Numbered from the stretch's first letter, positions 25,391 to 34,594 are shown. The stretch: 64,000 nt of DNA from Mesonia aestuariivivens (GCF_019311235.1 NZ_JAHWDF010000010.1:1-64000), one strand, 5' to 3'. Notes: a model not told the origin generated them from the letters alone. Translations and numbers: made by a program.

Positions 25391-26560
25391 ATGATCACAT
25401 CGTCTACTTCTACATTAGAAAAATTTTTAAAAACCAGAAAGTTAACCAAACAACTTTGTGAACCGTTAGAAATTGAAGATTTTGTGGTTCAACCGGTAGA
25501 GTTTGTCTCTCCACCAAAGTGGCACTTGGGTCACACTACTTGGTTTTTTGAAGAGTTTATTTTGAAAAAGCATCAGCAAAATTATCAAATCTTTGATGAG
25601 CAATTTGCTTATGTTTTTAACAGTTATTACGAAAGTGTAGGTGAAAAAGTAATCCGCACTCATCGTGGTAACTTATCTAGACCCACGGTAAGTAGAATTT
25701 ATGAATACCGTAATTACGTTACCAATGCTATAGAAAGATTCTTCAATGAAAATGAAATTAGCGAAGCGTTAGAAGAAGTTTTAGAAATAGGGATTCATCA
25801 CGAAATGCAACATCAAGAATTACTGCTAACAGATATTAAATACATATTAGGGAATAATCCATTACTTCCGCAGTATAAAGAAAATTTCAACGAAAATAAG
25901 ATAGAGAAACATCCACACAAGTGGTTAACGCTAGCAGAAGGTGTATACGAAATAGGAAAACCTGACGATGGTGAATTTTCCTATGACAACGAAAAAGGGA
26001 GACATAAGGTATATTTAAATGAATTTTTCATCTCTAATAAATTAGTTACTAATGCCGAGTATTTAGAATTCATGAATGCCAGCGGTTACCAAGATGTACT
26101 TTTATGGCATGCCGAAGCTTGGGATTGGATAAATGCTGAAAAAATAAAAGCCCCAGCATATTGGTATCTCATCGATGGTTGCTGGCACCAATATACGCTT
26201 AGCGGATTACAACCACTAACCCCTGAAGCTCCTTTAGCACACATTTCTTATTACGAAGCTTTTGCCTTTGCACAATGGAAAGATATGCGTTTACCTACGG
26301 AAGCTGAATGGGAAATAGCACAAGAAAAATTTGATTGGGGACAACGTTGGGAATGGACAGAAAGCGCCTATGCTCCCTACCCTAATTATAAGAAACCTGA
26401 AGGAGCTTTAGGTGAATACAATGGTAAATTTATGGTGAATCAAAAAGTGCTACGTGGTGGTTCTGTAGCAACATCTCCAGAACATACACGCTATACCTAC
26501 CGCAATTTCTTTCACGCTAATTTAAGATGGCAGTTTACAGGAATACGCTTAGCCAAATAG
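25391..26560 (+). CDS. egtB: Ergothioneine biosynthesis sulfoxide synthase EgtB
   Basis: A 389-residue non-heme iron enzyme that joins a cysteine-type thiol to hercynine with oxygen, giving a sulfoxide. The N-terminal DinB-like domain supplies the iron ligands: His48 in WHLGHTTWFFEEF, and His137/His141 in HHEMQHQE. The block FNSYYESVG, RGNLSRPTV (about 76-100) is typical of the EgtB (TIGR03440-type) family. The C-terminal half is an FGE/sulfatase-modifying-like domain (RLPTEAEWEIAQ, LRGGSVATSPEHTR, RWQFTGIRL). Somewhat shorter than the usual 410-430 residues. egtD follows after 6 nt. No egtA or egtC is nearby, so whether the thiol donor is cysteine or gamma-glutamylcysteine is open. Confidence 0.88.
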   Translation: MITSSTSTLEKFLKTRKLTKQLCEPLEIEDFVVQPVEFVSPPKWHLGHTTWFFEEFILKKHQQNYQIFDEQFAYVFNSYYESVGEKVIRTHRGNLSRPTVSRIYEYRNYVTNAIERFFNENEISEALEEVLEIGIHHEMQHQELLLTDIKYILGNNPLLPQYKENFNENKIEKHPHKWLTLAEGVYEIGKPDDGEFSYDNEKGRHKVYLNEFFISNKLVTNAEYLEFMNASGYQDVLLWHAEAWDWINAEKIKAPAYWYLIDGCWHQYTLSGLQPLTPEAPLAHISYYEAFAFAQWKDMRLPTEAEWEIAQEKFDWGQRWEWTESAYAPYPNYKKPEGALGEYNGKFMVNQKVLRGGSVATSPEHTRYTYRNFFHANLRWQFTGIRLAK

Positions 26561-26566
26561 AAAAAA

Positions 26567-27535
26567 ATGAAAAAAGATACGCAAACTAAACATAATTCTG
26601 AATTTGCTTCAGAAGTACAAGAAGGACTAACAGCCTTTCCTAAATATTTATCTTCAAAGTTTATTTATGATAAAAAGGGCGATAAGCTTTTTCAAGATAT
26701 CATGAATTTACCTGATTACTACCTCACCAATTGTGAATTTGATATTCTTGAAAAACATAAAGCTGCACTTAGTGATTATTTTAATGCTGAATCTGGTTTT
26801 GATTTAATTGAATTAGGTGCTGGCGATGGTAAAAAAACAAAAATCTTATTAAAATACCTTATCGATAATAAAATCGATTTTAAGTATTTACCCATCGATA
26901 TTAGTCAAAATATTTTAGATAATTTAGAAGACTCGCTAGCTAGAGAACTTCCCAAAGTAAATGTAGAAACCTTACAGGGATCTTATTTTGATGTTTTAAA
27001 AGAAGTTTCTCAGTACAAGTTACGCAAGAAAGTAATCATGGTTTTGGGTTCCAACATCGGAAATCTTAATCATGACAGTGCTATTGAGTTTTTAAAAAAT
27101 ATCCAAATAGCAATGAATCCGGGTGATATGCTTTTTATGGGATTTGATCAGAAGAAAAATCCGCAAACAATTTTAGACGCTTATAATGATCAAACAGGCG
27201 TTACTGAAGCATTCAACAAGAACTTATTAGAAAGAATTAACCGAGAACTAGAGGCAGATTTTAATCTTAACAAGTTTAAGCATTGGGAAACTTACAATCC
27301 CGAAACAGGAACCGCTAAAAGCTTTTTAATTAGTACAGAAGAGCAAACCGTAGCCATTAATGCCCTTAATTTAAATATAAGCTTTAAATCTTGGGAGAGT
27401 ATTCATACAGAGATTTCTCAAAAATATGACGATGAAGTTGTGGATTGGCTTGCCGATCAAGCTGGGTTAAAGTTGATCGAATATTTTACAGACGACCAAC
27501 ACTTTTATAAAAACTATATTTTCGAGAAAAAGTAG
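26567..27535 (+). CDS. egtD: L-histidine N-alpha-methyltransferase EgtD
   Basis: A 322-residue SAM-dependent enzyme that trimethylates histidine to hercynine, the substrate of EgtB. Motifs: KFIYDKKGDKLFQDIMNLPDYYLTNCE near 31-57, the SAM loop ELGAGDGKKT near 82-91, VMVLGSNIGNLNHD near 163-176, and the end DQHFYKNYIFEKK. Length is right for the family. It is in an operon with egtB and ends 44 nt before a strong shared terminator; the convergent gene encodes a PLP enzyme that may complete the pathway. Confidence 0.92.
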   Translation: MKKDTQTKHNSEFASEVQEGLTAFPKYLSSKFIYDKKGDKLFQDIMNLPDYYLTNCEFDILEKHKAALSDYFNAESGFDLIELGAGDGKKTKILLKYLIDNKIDFKYLPIDISQNILDNLEDSLARELPKVNVETLQGSYFDVLKEVSQYKLRKKVIMVLGSNIGNLNHDSAIEFLKNIQIAMNPGDMLFMGFDQKKNPQTILDAYNDQTGVTEAFNKNLLERINRELEADFNLNKFKHWETYNPETGTAKSFLISTEEQTVAINALNLNISFKSWESIHTEISQKYDDEVVDWLADQAGLKLIEYFTDDQHFYKNYIFEKK

Positions 27536-27578
27536 TAACAAGAATTACTGAATTTTAAGAAAACACTTGATATCGTAA

Positions 27579-27624
27579 AACAATAAACGTCACTTTAAAT
27601 TAATTTTTAGTGACGTTTATTGTT
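27579..27624. terminator. Bidirectional terminator between egtD and PLP enzyme
   Basis: 16-bp perfect stem AACAATAAACGTCACT (27579-27594) / AGTGACGTTTATTGTT (27609-27624) between convergent genes. Confidence 0.85.
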
Positions 27625-27627
27625 CTA

Positions 27628-28713
27628 TTAACCTCTAAACTTCTGAAGTAGGCTTAATAATTTCTCTAAATCTTCTTCGGTGTTATAGTAATGAAAACTT
27701 ACCCGAATTCCGTTACCGCGTTGTGAGCAAATCACCGCATTGTTATTCAAAAAATTAAATAATTCAGCATTCCCTTTAATATTAAAAATTGAAGAATGCG
27801 CTTTTCGCTTCACTACTTTTTCTTCTAGTAACTTTAGTTTTTCAAATTCTGCTTTGGCTAAAATTTTTAATTTATTTACCTGTTGCTCTATTGCTTCGAC
27901 ACCAATATCACTTTGTAGTTTTAATGCCGCTTTTATACTTCCTAAGTTCGAGGTATCTAAATGTCCTGGTTCAAATTTACCTATTAATGTATTTTCTTCT
28001 TGTTTGTACTTTCCTATGTTAGAACCAAAACCAATAGCCTTTGGGTAAACCCGCTCTACGACTTCTTCTTTAAACAAGAAAAAAGCATTTCCGAAACCAG
28101 CATTCAACCATTTGTAAGCGCTAGCTCCGAGGATATCAAAACCTGAGTTTTCAAAATTAAAAACTTCGCTACCAAAGAATTGTGTACCATCACCTACAAT
28201 TAATAGCTTAGGATTATTTTTTTTCAATTCTTTTATAAAATCAAGATCTATTTTAATTCCGCTAACGTATTGAACGACGCTAAACATAAATACATCGGGT
28301 TGATGTTCTTTCACCGCCGCACTTATATTCATTTCTAAATTCTCATCAATTTCTGCATAGCTAATGTCAAAATTTCTAGCTTCTATTGGCAAATTGATAG
28401 ATGGATAATCGCCTTTTAGTAATAAAATTTTAGCATCTTTTGGTAGACCTTCTAGCAGCGAATTAAAGCCAAAAGAAAAACTAGGAACGAGCGCTACTTT
28501 ATTGGCTTCAGCTTTATAAAAATGAGCCAATGCTTCACGAACTTCTGCATACAAATTAGATTTTTGATCTCTAAACATACTGGCTTGCGTGAGCATATCT
28601 AAATTTTGATCTTGGCGATAATCAAAAACAGTTTCAGAAAGTAATCCTGTGGCGGCAGTATTTAAATAAGTATATTGGCCGATAATTGGAAATTCATTTC
28701 TTAAATTCTTCAT
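27628..28713 (-). CDS. Class V aminotransferase-like PLP enzyme (EgtE candidate)
   Basis: 361 residues from the ATG at 28713 (MKNLRNEFP). An upstream in-frame start at 28758 would add 15 residues not typical of the family. The fold is that of cysteine desulfurase / isopenicillin-N epimerase-like proteins: YLNTAATG near 16-23, Asp175 in GDGTQFFG for the PLP ring nitrogen, and Lys201 in SAYKWLNAGFG for the Schiff base. A desulfurase catalytic Cys loop is not obvious. It converges on egtBD, and in actinobacteria a class-V PLP enzyme (EgtE) performs the final C-S cleavage of ergothioneine synthesis. Assignment to that step is inference from location. Confidence 0.8.
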   Translation of the reverse strand: MKNLRNEFPIIGQYTYLNTAATGLLSETVFDYRQDQNLDMLTQASMFRDQKSNLYAEVREALAHFYKAEANKVALVPSFSFGFNSLLEGLPKDAKILLLKGDYPSINLPIEARNFDISYAEIDENLEMNISAAVKEHQPDVFMFSVVQYVSGIKIDLDFIKELKKNNPKLLIVGDGTQFFGSEVFNFENSGFDILGASAYKWLNAGFGNAFFLFKEEVVERVYPKAIGFGSNIGKYKQEENTLIGKFEPGHLDTSNLGSIKAALKLQSDIGVEAIEQQVNKLKILAKAEFEKLKLLEEKVVKRKAHSSIFNIKGNAELFNFLNNNAVICSQRGNGIRVSFHYYNTEEDLEKLLSLLQKFRG

Positions 28714-28773
28714 AAGCAGAAAAAATTTTAAACTAAAAATCTTTAATTTGGTACACAACTAAGTTACAATAAT

Positions 28774-29184
28774 ATGGCTTCAGCAGAAAAAAAAACACAC
28801 AGAACAGATATAGAACAACGAGAACTTTTTGAAAATGCACAACGTAGAATTAAGCAAAAAAAGCGCTTAACTACTCACTTTGTGATTTTTATAGCAGGCT
28901 CTATTTTATTTATTATTTTAAATGTAGTACTAGATTTTGGTAAAGAATTTCAGCTTTTTGGTACCGACTGGTTTGTTTGGGCAATTTTACTGTGGTTCTT
29001 TTTCTTTTTGATACATGCGATTAATGTATTTTTTGTAAATAAATTAATGGGCAAAGAATGGGAAAACAAACAATTGGAACGTTTGGTAGCCAAACAAAAA
29101 GATAAAATTCTTAAATTACAACAACAAGTAGAAAAAGAGCATCCGCTACCTACGTCTACTTCTAACAGTTCTTTAAACGCATAA
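28774..29184 (+). CDS. 2TM domain protein
   Basis: A 136-residue inner-membrane protein of the 2TM family: a basic N-terminal region (RRIKQKKRL), two hydrophobic helices (about 32-50 and 66-86, the second WAILLWFFFFLIHAINVFF), then a conserved KLMGKEWENKQ segment and a coiled-coil-like tail (KQKDKILKLQQQVEKE). In other Bacteroidota this domain is fused to LytTR-type sensor kinases; here it stands alone. It is followed one base later by folA. Function unknown. Confidence 0.85.
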   Translation: MASAEKKTHRTDIEQRELFENAQRRIKQKKRLTTHFVIFIAGSILFIILNVVLDFGKEFQLFGTDWFVWAILLWFFFFLIHAINVFFVNKLMGKEWENKQLERLVAKQKDKILKLQQQVEKEHPLPTSTSNSSLNA

Positions 29185-29185
29185 T

Positions 29186-29671
29186 ATGCTTACTATAATT
29201 GCAGCAGCAGCAGAAAACAATGCCTTAGGTAAAGATAATGACTTGGTTTGGCATTTACCAGATGATTTTAAACGTTTTAAAAAGTTAACCACTGGTCATT
29301 ATATTATTATGGGAAGAAAAACCTACGAGTCTTTCCCTAAACCTTTACCAAATCGTACACACGTTGTAATTACCCGTCAGCTAGATTATGAAGATAAAAA
29401 TTGCTTGGTAGTTCATAATTTAGAAGAAGCGCTGGCTTTGGCTAGTAAAGATGAACAACCTTTTATTATTGGCGGAGGAGAAATTTATAAATTGAGTTTA
29501 CCTCAGGTCGATAAAATTGAATTAACACGTGTTCATGGTGAATTTGAAGCTGATGCTTATTTTCCTGAATTAGATTTGAATGACTGGCAATTGGTAAATG
29601 AAGAATTTCATGAGAAGGATGACAAACATAACTATGCATTTACCTACTTCACTTACCAACGCAAAAAATAA
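29186..29671 (+). CDS. folA: Dihydrofolate reductase
   Basis: A 161-residue NADPH enzyme restoring tetrahydrofolate from the dihydrofolate made by thymidylate synthase. Motifs: IAAAAENNALGKDNDLVWHLPDDF near 5-28 (with the active-site Asp of the LPDDF loop), IIMGRKTYESFP near 45-56, and FIIGGGEIYKLSL near 93-105. Length is normal. The ATG comes one base after the stop of the 2TM gene; the 3' end (TAA at 29669-29671) touches the degraded fructosamine-kinase gene. Confidence 0.97.
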   Translation: MLTIIAAAAENNALGKDNDLVWHLPDDFKRFKKLTTGHYIIMGRKTYESFPKPLPNRTHVVITRQLDYEDKNCLVVHNLEEALALASKDEQPFIIGGGEIYKLSLPQVDKIELTRVHGEFEADAYFPELDLNDWQLVNEEFHEKDDKHNYAFTYFTYQRKK

Positions 29672-30527
29672 AATTTATTCTACCAGAGGTATTTCAACAA
29701 ATAGCAGAAAAGAAAATTTTCAACTGAAAAATGTTTCGGTATTATCGGGCGGTGATATTAATGATACCTATCTTCTCACCACCAGTAATCAAAAGTTGGT
29801 GGTCAAACTCAATAAAGCAGACCGGTTTCCAGAAATGTTTAAAAAAGAAGCTTCAGGCTTGAAAACATTAAATTCTGCTAAAGCTTTAAGAATACCGAAA
29901 GTGTTGAATTACGGAGTTATTGAAAACCAAGCTTATTTATTATTAGAATATTTACCCTCTAATTCAAAATCGACAAATTTTTGGGAATAATTTAGCACAG
30001 GCTTAGCTAAACAGCATTTGGTTACACGTCACAGCTTTGGGTTAAGTGATGATAATGATATGGGTAGCTTGCCGCAGTATAACACTTCTAACCTTAAAGA
30101 TGCTAGCGAATTTTATATTGAAAAACGGCTAAAACCACAATTTCAATTAGCGCTAGAAAACGGATTTGAGTTTAGAAATTTAAATTTGTTTTATAAGCAT
30201 ATTTCAGAAATTATTCCAAAAGAAAAACCAAGCCTCGTTCACGGTGACTTATGGAATGGTAATTACTTGGTTGATGAAAAAGGAAATCCGGCGTTAATAG
30301 ATCCTGCCGTATGTTTTGCCCCGCGAGAAATGGATTTAGCAATGATGCAGCTCTTTGGCGGTTTTTCTACTGAAGTGTTTTCAACCTATAATGAAGTGTT
30401 TCCGCTAACTTCACAATGGCAAGAAAGGCTACCTATTTGGCAGCTCTATTATTTGTTGGTTCATTTAAATCTATTTGGAAAAGGGTATTTAGCCTCGGTA
30501 AAAAATATTTTAAAGAAATTTACTTAA
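29668..30527 (+). pseudogene. Fructosamine-3-kinase family pseudogene
   Basis: Would encode a kinase that repairs glycated proteins. The body is clear: SVLSGGDINDTYLL, KLVVKLNKADRFPEMFKKEA, the catalytic VHGDLWNGNYLV, and LIDPAVCFAPREMDLAMM. Three lesions are visible. (1) The expected N-terminus KFILPEVFQQIAEK is read in another frame starting at 29671, and the codon before it (29668-29670) is ATA instead of ATG. (2) A one-base deletion in the A/G run near 29710-29712 shifts it out of frame with the rest. (3) An in-frame TAA at 29988-29990 interrupts NFWE/FSTGLAKQH, before the catalytic loop. The two remaining open pieces (ending 29990; 30018-30527) are in the same frame. Active enzyme is very unlikely. 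Confidence 0.9.
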
Positions 30528-30621
30528 GCATTTTCACATTTATTAACAGCAAAGCCTCTATTTTTAATAGTTTATTGGCTCATTTTAAGCCCTATAACTT
30601 GTACTTTTAAAATAAAAACTT

Positions 30622-31122
30622 ATGAGTACCGAAAACAAATATAACGAAGAAGCTAAGAAAAAAATAAAAGAGCTAACCGAAGACATTAAAACCTCAATGA
30701 TGGTAACAGCTCTTGGCAAAACTCCATTACAAGCTGTCCCCATGACACAAAAGAAAATTGATATTCATGGTGACATTTGGTTTTTAAGTCCAGGAGACAG
30801 TGATCATAATAAGAACATTATTAAAAACAAAGAAACTCAACTACTCTATAGCGACCCATCTTCTCATAAATTTTTAAGCACTTTTGGCGAAGCTGAAATT
30901 GTCGTAGAGCAAGCAATTCTTGAAGAACTCTATTCTTCGGTTTCAGACAACTGGTTTAACGGTAAAGACGACCCAAATTTAACCGCAATTAAATTTACCC
31001 CAAAAGAAGCTTATTATTGGGATACCAAAACCAATAAATTAGTAAGCCTTTTCAAAATGGGAGTTGGCGCTGTTACAGGAAAAAAAGCTGATGTTGGTGA
31101 AAAAGGAAAATTAAGCGTATAA
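30622..31122 (+). CDS. Pyridoxamine 5'-phosphate oxidase-like general stress protein
   Basis: A 166-residue soluble protein of the FMN-binding split-barrel (Pyrid_ox_like / general stress protein 26) family. Features: IWFLSPGDSDHNKNI near 52-66 and a SVSDNWFNGKDDPNLTAIKFTPKEAYYWD block near 110-138, ending in a Gly/Lys tail. Family members bind flavin or act in stress responses; the true pyridoxamine phosphate oxidase reaction is not expected. Stands alone between the kinase pseudogene and fabD, with its own terminator. Confidence 0.85.
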   Translation: MSTENKYNEEAKKKIKELTEDIKTSMMVTALGKTPLQAVPMTQKKIDIHGDIWFLSPGDSDHNKNIIKNKETQLLYSDPSSHKFLSTFGEAEIVVEQAILEELYSSVSDNWFNGKDDPNLTAIKFTPKEAYYWDTKTNKLVSLFKMGVGAVTGKKADVGEKGKLSV

Positions 31123-31144
31123 AACTAAATTCTGTTTTATCCCC

Positions 31145-31187
31145 AAAAGACCTAATAAGGAAGAATTTTCTTATTAGGTCTTTTTTA
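31145..31187 (+). terminator. Terminator after stress protein gene
   Basis: 15-bp perfect stem AAAAGACCTAATAAG (31145-31159) / CTTATTAGGTCTTTT (31170-31184) with T run. Confidence 0.92.
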
Positions 31188-31190
31188 TAG

Positions 31191-31198
31191 TACATTTG
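31191..31198 (+). promoter_or_regulatory. -7 box of fabD promoter
   Basis: TACATTTG, perfect TAnnTTTG, 24 nt before the fabD ATG; its upstream half overlaps the preceding terminator. Confidence 0.6.
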
Positions 31199-31221
31199 TT
31201 TAAAAGAAAATTAAAAATATT

Positions 31222-32103
31222 ATGAAAGCATACGTTTTTCCGGGACAAGGAGCTCAATTTACAGGAATGGGATTAAATTTATATGAAAAATTTCCTGAAG
31301 CACAACAACTGTTTGAAAAAGCTAACCAAGTTCTAGGATTCAACATTACCGATATTATGTTTGAAGGAACTGCGGAACAGTTAAAACAAACCAATGTAAC
31401 CCAACCAGCAATATTTTTACATTCGGTAATTTTGCAACATGTTTTAGGTGAAAATGCTCAACCAGAAATGGTTGCAGGACATTCATTAGGTGAATTTTCT
31501 GCATTGGTTGCCAACAAAACTTTAGAGTTTGAAGATGCTTTACGACTAGTTTCTAAACGAGCTGAAGCCATGCAAAAAGCGTGTGAATTACAACCATCTA
31601 CTATGGCTGCGGTTTTAGGTTTAGAAGATGAGTTAGTAGAAGCTATTTGCGCTGAGATTGACGGAATTGTTGTTGCTGCAAATTACAACTGCCCAGGACA
31701 ATTAGTAATTTCTGGTGAAGTGAAAGCTATTGAAGCGGCTTGCGAAGCTTTGAAAGAAAAAGGAGCAAAAAGAGCTTTAGTTTTACCCGTAGGAGGCGCT
31801 TTTCACTCTCCTTTAATGGAGCCTGCTCGAGAAGAATTAGCGAAAGCAATTGAAGAAACAAAATTTAACACACCTATTTGCCCAATATACCAAAACGTTA
31901 GTACTTTTAGCGTAACTAATCCTGATGAGATTAAAGAGAATTTAATATTTCAACTCACAGCACCAGTAAAATGGACTCAAAGTGTACAAAATATGATTAA
32001 AGACGGAGCTACTTCATTTACAGAAGTTGGTCCTGGTAAAGTTTTACAAGGTCTTGTAAAGAAAATTGACCGTACCGCTGTGACTAATAGTCCAGTGTTA
32101 TAA
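31222..32103 (+). CDS. fabD: Malonyl-CoA:ACP transacylase
   Basis: A 293-residue enzyme loading malonyl groups onto acyl carrier protein for fatty acid synthesis. Motifs: VFPGQGAQFTGMG near 5-17, the catalytic serine in VAGHSLGEFSALV near 87-99, and the histidine in VGGAFHSPLME near 193-203; VGPGKVLQGLV lies near the end. Length is normal. The other fab genes are not in this window. It has its own promoter box. Confidence 0.96.
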   Translation: MKAYVFPGQGAQFTGMGLNLYEKFPEAQQLFEKANQVLGFNITDIMFEGTAEQLKQTNVTQPAIFLHSVILQHVLGENAQPEMVAGHSLGEFSALVANKTLEFEDALRLVSKRAEAMQKACELQPSTMAAVLGLEDELVEAICAEIDGIVVAANYNCPGQLVISGEVKAIEAACEALKEKGAKRALVLPVGGAFHSPLMEPAREELAKAIEETKFNTPICPIYQNVSTFSVTNPDEIKENLIFQLTAPVKWTQSVQNMIKDGATSFTEVGPGKVLQGLVKKIDRTAVTNSPVL

Positions 32104-32108
32104 TAAAA

Positions 32109-32342
32109 TAAGAATAAACTCACCATAGTAATTTTAATGAGCATAAGCTTTAATTCAGTTTGTGCTCAAATTTCTTCTTTAGTACAATTTCAAAAAACAT
32201 ATTTAAAATTACAAGCAATGCTTTTATTAAAGAGTTGAACAGTAATGCCTATATAATTTCAGGAAAACATCCTAAAATCATAAGCATTTGTAATATTAGC
32301 ATCAAGTATTTCTTCAACCTAAACTATTTCAATCCATTCTAA
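32109..32342 (+). pseudogene. Possible remnant of a small secreted protein
   Basis: The 280-bp spacer between fabD and folE contains a signal-peptide-like stretch (NKNKLTIVILMSISFNSVCAQ) without an ATG at its front. It stops after about 43 codons and seems to continue in another frame (NAFIKELNSNAYIISGKHPK) to a stop at 32342. This looks like a frameshifted small secreted-protein gene, but it has no family match that I recognise and may be chance. Confidence 0.28.
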
Positions 32343-32348
32343 TTTCTG

Positions 32349-32356
32349 TATCTTTG
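32349..32356 (+). promoter_or_regulatory. -7 box of folE promoter
   Basis: TATCTTTG, perfect TAnnTTTG, 30 nt before the folE ATG. Confidence 0.6.
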
Positions 32357-32385
32357 CCAACTTAGCAGTTTATTAGAAACGAGTT

Positions 32386-33063
32386 ATGAAAATAGATAAG
32401 GTATTGAACGATATTGAAGAAATAGGAGACAATCATATAGGATCTAGCACAGACAATCCTATACGTAAAGATGCATTTGAAAAAAGTGATTTAGAAAAAA
32501 TTGATTTAATAAAAGGAGATGTTAAAAACATTCTAGAAACTTTAGGATTAGATCTTACTGATGATAGTCTTAAAGGCACTCCACTTCGAGTTGCCAAAAT
32601 GTTTGTCAACGAAATTTTTGGAGGCCTACACCCTGACAAGAAACCAAAATCCTCTGTATTTGATAACAAGTACAAGTACGGAGAAATGTTAGTTGAAAAA
32701 AACATCACCGTTTACTCTACTTGTGAACATCACCTATTACCAATAGTTGGCCGTGCTCACGTAGCCTACATTTCTAACGGAACCGTAGTTGGCCTATCTA
32801 AAATGAATAGAGTGGTAGATTATTTTGCAAAAAGACCACAAGTACAAGAGCGTTTAACAATGCAAATTGTAAATGAACTTCAAGAAGTTTTAGGCACTCC
32901 AGATGTAGCCTGTGTGATTGATGCTAAGCACCTGTGCGTAAATAGCCGAGGTATTAGAGATATTGAAAGCAGCACCGTAACGAGTGAATTTGGCGGAAAA
33001 TTTAAAGAAAAAGCTGTACGAAGAGAATTTTTAGATTACATTAAACTAGATACTGAATTTTAA
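32386..33063 (+). CDS. folE: GTP cyclohydrolase I
   Basis: A 225-residue enzyme opening GTP to dihydroneopterin triphosphate, first step of folate (and possibly pterin/queuosine precursor) synthesis. Zinc site Cys113 and His116 in TCEHHLLPI, second Cys184 in KHLCVNSRGI. Other family blocks: GTPLRVAKMFVNEIF near 64-78 and GLSKMNRVVDYFAKRPQVQERL near 136-157. The first 30 residues are a poorly conserved extension. Own promoter upstream; cysS follows 40 nt later on the same strand. queE, another GTP-derived pathway gene, is at 46.8 kb. Confidence 0.96.
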   Translation: MKIDKVLNDIEEIGDNHIGSSTDNPIRKDAFEKSDLEKIDLIKGDVKNILETLGLDLTDDSLKGTPLRVAKMFVNEIFGGLHPDKKPKSSVFDNKYKYGEMLVEKNITVYSTCEHHLLPIVGRAHVAYISNGTVVGLSKMNRVVDYFAKRPQVQERLTMQIVNELQEVLGTPDVACVIDAKHLCVNSRGIRDIESSTVTSEFGGKFKEKAVRREFLDYIKLDTEF

Positions 33064-33103
33064 AATTCACCATCTATTTTACTAATATTTTAAAGTATTA
33101 AAA

Positions 33104-34588
33104 ATGCCCTTATACGAAAACCAAGAATTAAAAATTTACAATTCCCTTAGTGGAGAGAAAGAAGTTTTTAAACCTTTAACAGATGGCTATGTAGGCATGT
33201 ATGTTTGTGGCCCTACCGTTTACAGTAATGTGCATTTAGGAAATTGCCGTACATTTATTTCTTTCGATTTGGTTTTTCGTTACCTAAAACATTTAGGGTA
33301 TAAAGTAAGATACGTTAGAAATATTACCGATGCCGGCCACTTAGAAAATGATGCCGAAACTGGTGAAGATCGTATTGCTAAAAAAGCACGTATAGAAGAA
33401 ATTGAACCTATGGAAGTGGTTCAAAAATATACGGTAGATTTTCATACCATTCTACAAAAATTCAATAACCTACCGCCTAGTATAGAACCTACAGCTACAG
33501 GACACATTGTAGAACAAATTGAAATTATTAAAGAAATTATAGATCAAGGTTTTGGCTATGAAGCTAACGGCTCTGTTTACTTTGATGTAATGAAATATAA
33601 TAAAACCAATCATTACGGAATTCTAAGCGGAAGAAAGCTAGAAGATATGATAGCCAATACGCGAGAACTTACTGCACAAAGTGATAAAAAAAATCCGCAA
33701 GATTTTGCACTTTGGAAAAAAGCTGAACCGCAACACATTATGCGTTGGCCTTCACCTTGGAGTGACGGCTTCCCAGGGTGGCATTTAGAATGTACCGTTA
33801 TGAGTTCTAAATATTTAGGCAAAGAGTTTGATATTCACGGAGGAGGAATGGACTTAAAATTTCCGCATCACGAATGTGAAATTGCTCAAGGACAAGCCGC
33901 AAATGGCAAAAACCCTGTTAATTACTGGATGCACGCCAACATGCTTACCTTAAACGGTAAAAAAATGGCAAAAAGCACAGGTAATAATATTTTACCAAGT
34001 GATCTTTTTTCTGGTAATAACGATGTACTTAGCAAATCATATTCGCCAAGTATAGCCCGTTTTTTTATGTTGCAAGCCAATTATAGAAGTATTTTAGATT
34101 TTTCTGATGAAGCTTTAACTGCTGCAGAAAAAGGCTTTCAAAAACTAATGGATGCTGTTGCTCTCATTCCTAAACTTGAAACTTCAGCTAATTCATCTAT
34201 AAATATTTCTGAATGGAAACAGAAATGTTACGATGCGATGAATGACGATTTTAATAGCCCAGTATTAATTGCTAATTTATTTGATGCTGTTAAAATAATT
34301 AATGCAGTTGAAGCTAAAAAAACAAACATTACACCAGAAGATTTAACCGAATTAGAGAATAGCTTACATGCTTTTATCTTTGATGTATTAGGTCTAGAAG
34401 CGGTTAGTGCTCTAGAAAACAATCAAGATAGCGAGCGTTTAGCAAATGTTGTTGAATTATTAATTCAGCTTAGAGCAAAAGCTAGAGCAAATCGCGATTT
34501 TGCTACTGGCGACAAAATTAGAGATGGCCTTGCAGCTAACGGAATTCAATTAAAAGATGGCAAAGAAGGAACTTCTTTCAGCTTATAA
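33104..34588 (+). CDS. cysS: Cysteinyl-tRNA synthetase
   Basis: A 494-residue class I synthetase. It shows the zinc/HIGH region [17 protein letters not shown] (about 34-50), [14 protein letters not shown] and [17 protein letters not shown] with zinc ligands near 225-265, the KMSKS loop as KKMAKSTGN near 285-293, and a C-terminal helical domain. Length fits. Together with yidD and lgt it forms a same-strand cluster with short gaps. Confidence 0.97.
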   Translation: MPLYENQELKIYNSLSGEKEVFKPLTDGYVGMYVCGPTVYSNVHLGNCRTFISFDLVFRYLKHLGYKVRYVRNITDAGHLENDAETGEDRIAKKARIEEIEPMEVVQKYTVDFHTILQKFNNLPPSIEPTATGHIVEQIEIIKEIIDQGFGYEANGSVYFDVMKYNKTNHYGILSGRKLEDMIANTRELTAQSDKKNPQDFALWKKAEPQHIMRWPSPWSDGFPGWHLECTVMSSKYLGKEFDIHGGGMDLKFPHHECEIAQGQAANGKNPVNYWMHANMLTLNGKKMAKSTGNNILPSDLFSGNNDVLSKSYSPSIARFFMLQANYRSILDFSDEALTAAEKGFQKLMDAVALIPKLETSANSSINISEWKQKCYDAMNDDFNSPVLIANLFDAVKIINAVEAKKTNITPEDLTELENSLHAFIFDVLGLEAVSALENNQDSERLANVVELLIQLRAKARANRDFATGDKIRDGLAANGIQLKDGKEGTSFSL

Positions 34589-34594
34589 AACTTT

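Noticed and set aside
29598-29990. Treating the N-terminal kinase piece as a real short protein starting inside folA
   Set aside because: The start lies in the folA coding region in another frame, and the true N-terminal peptide is recognisable in a different frame after folA; the piece also lacks the catalytic loop.
29988-29990. Stop-codon read-through in the fructosamine kinase
   Set aside because: A separate frameshift and a lost start codon in the same gene make read-through unnecessary; the gene is simply inactive.
32160-32342. A 60-codon open frame between fabD and folE as an intact gene
   Set aside because: It begins in the middle of a longer leader-like peptide in another frame and has no promoter or start context of its own; kept only as a possible remnant.
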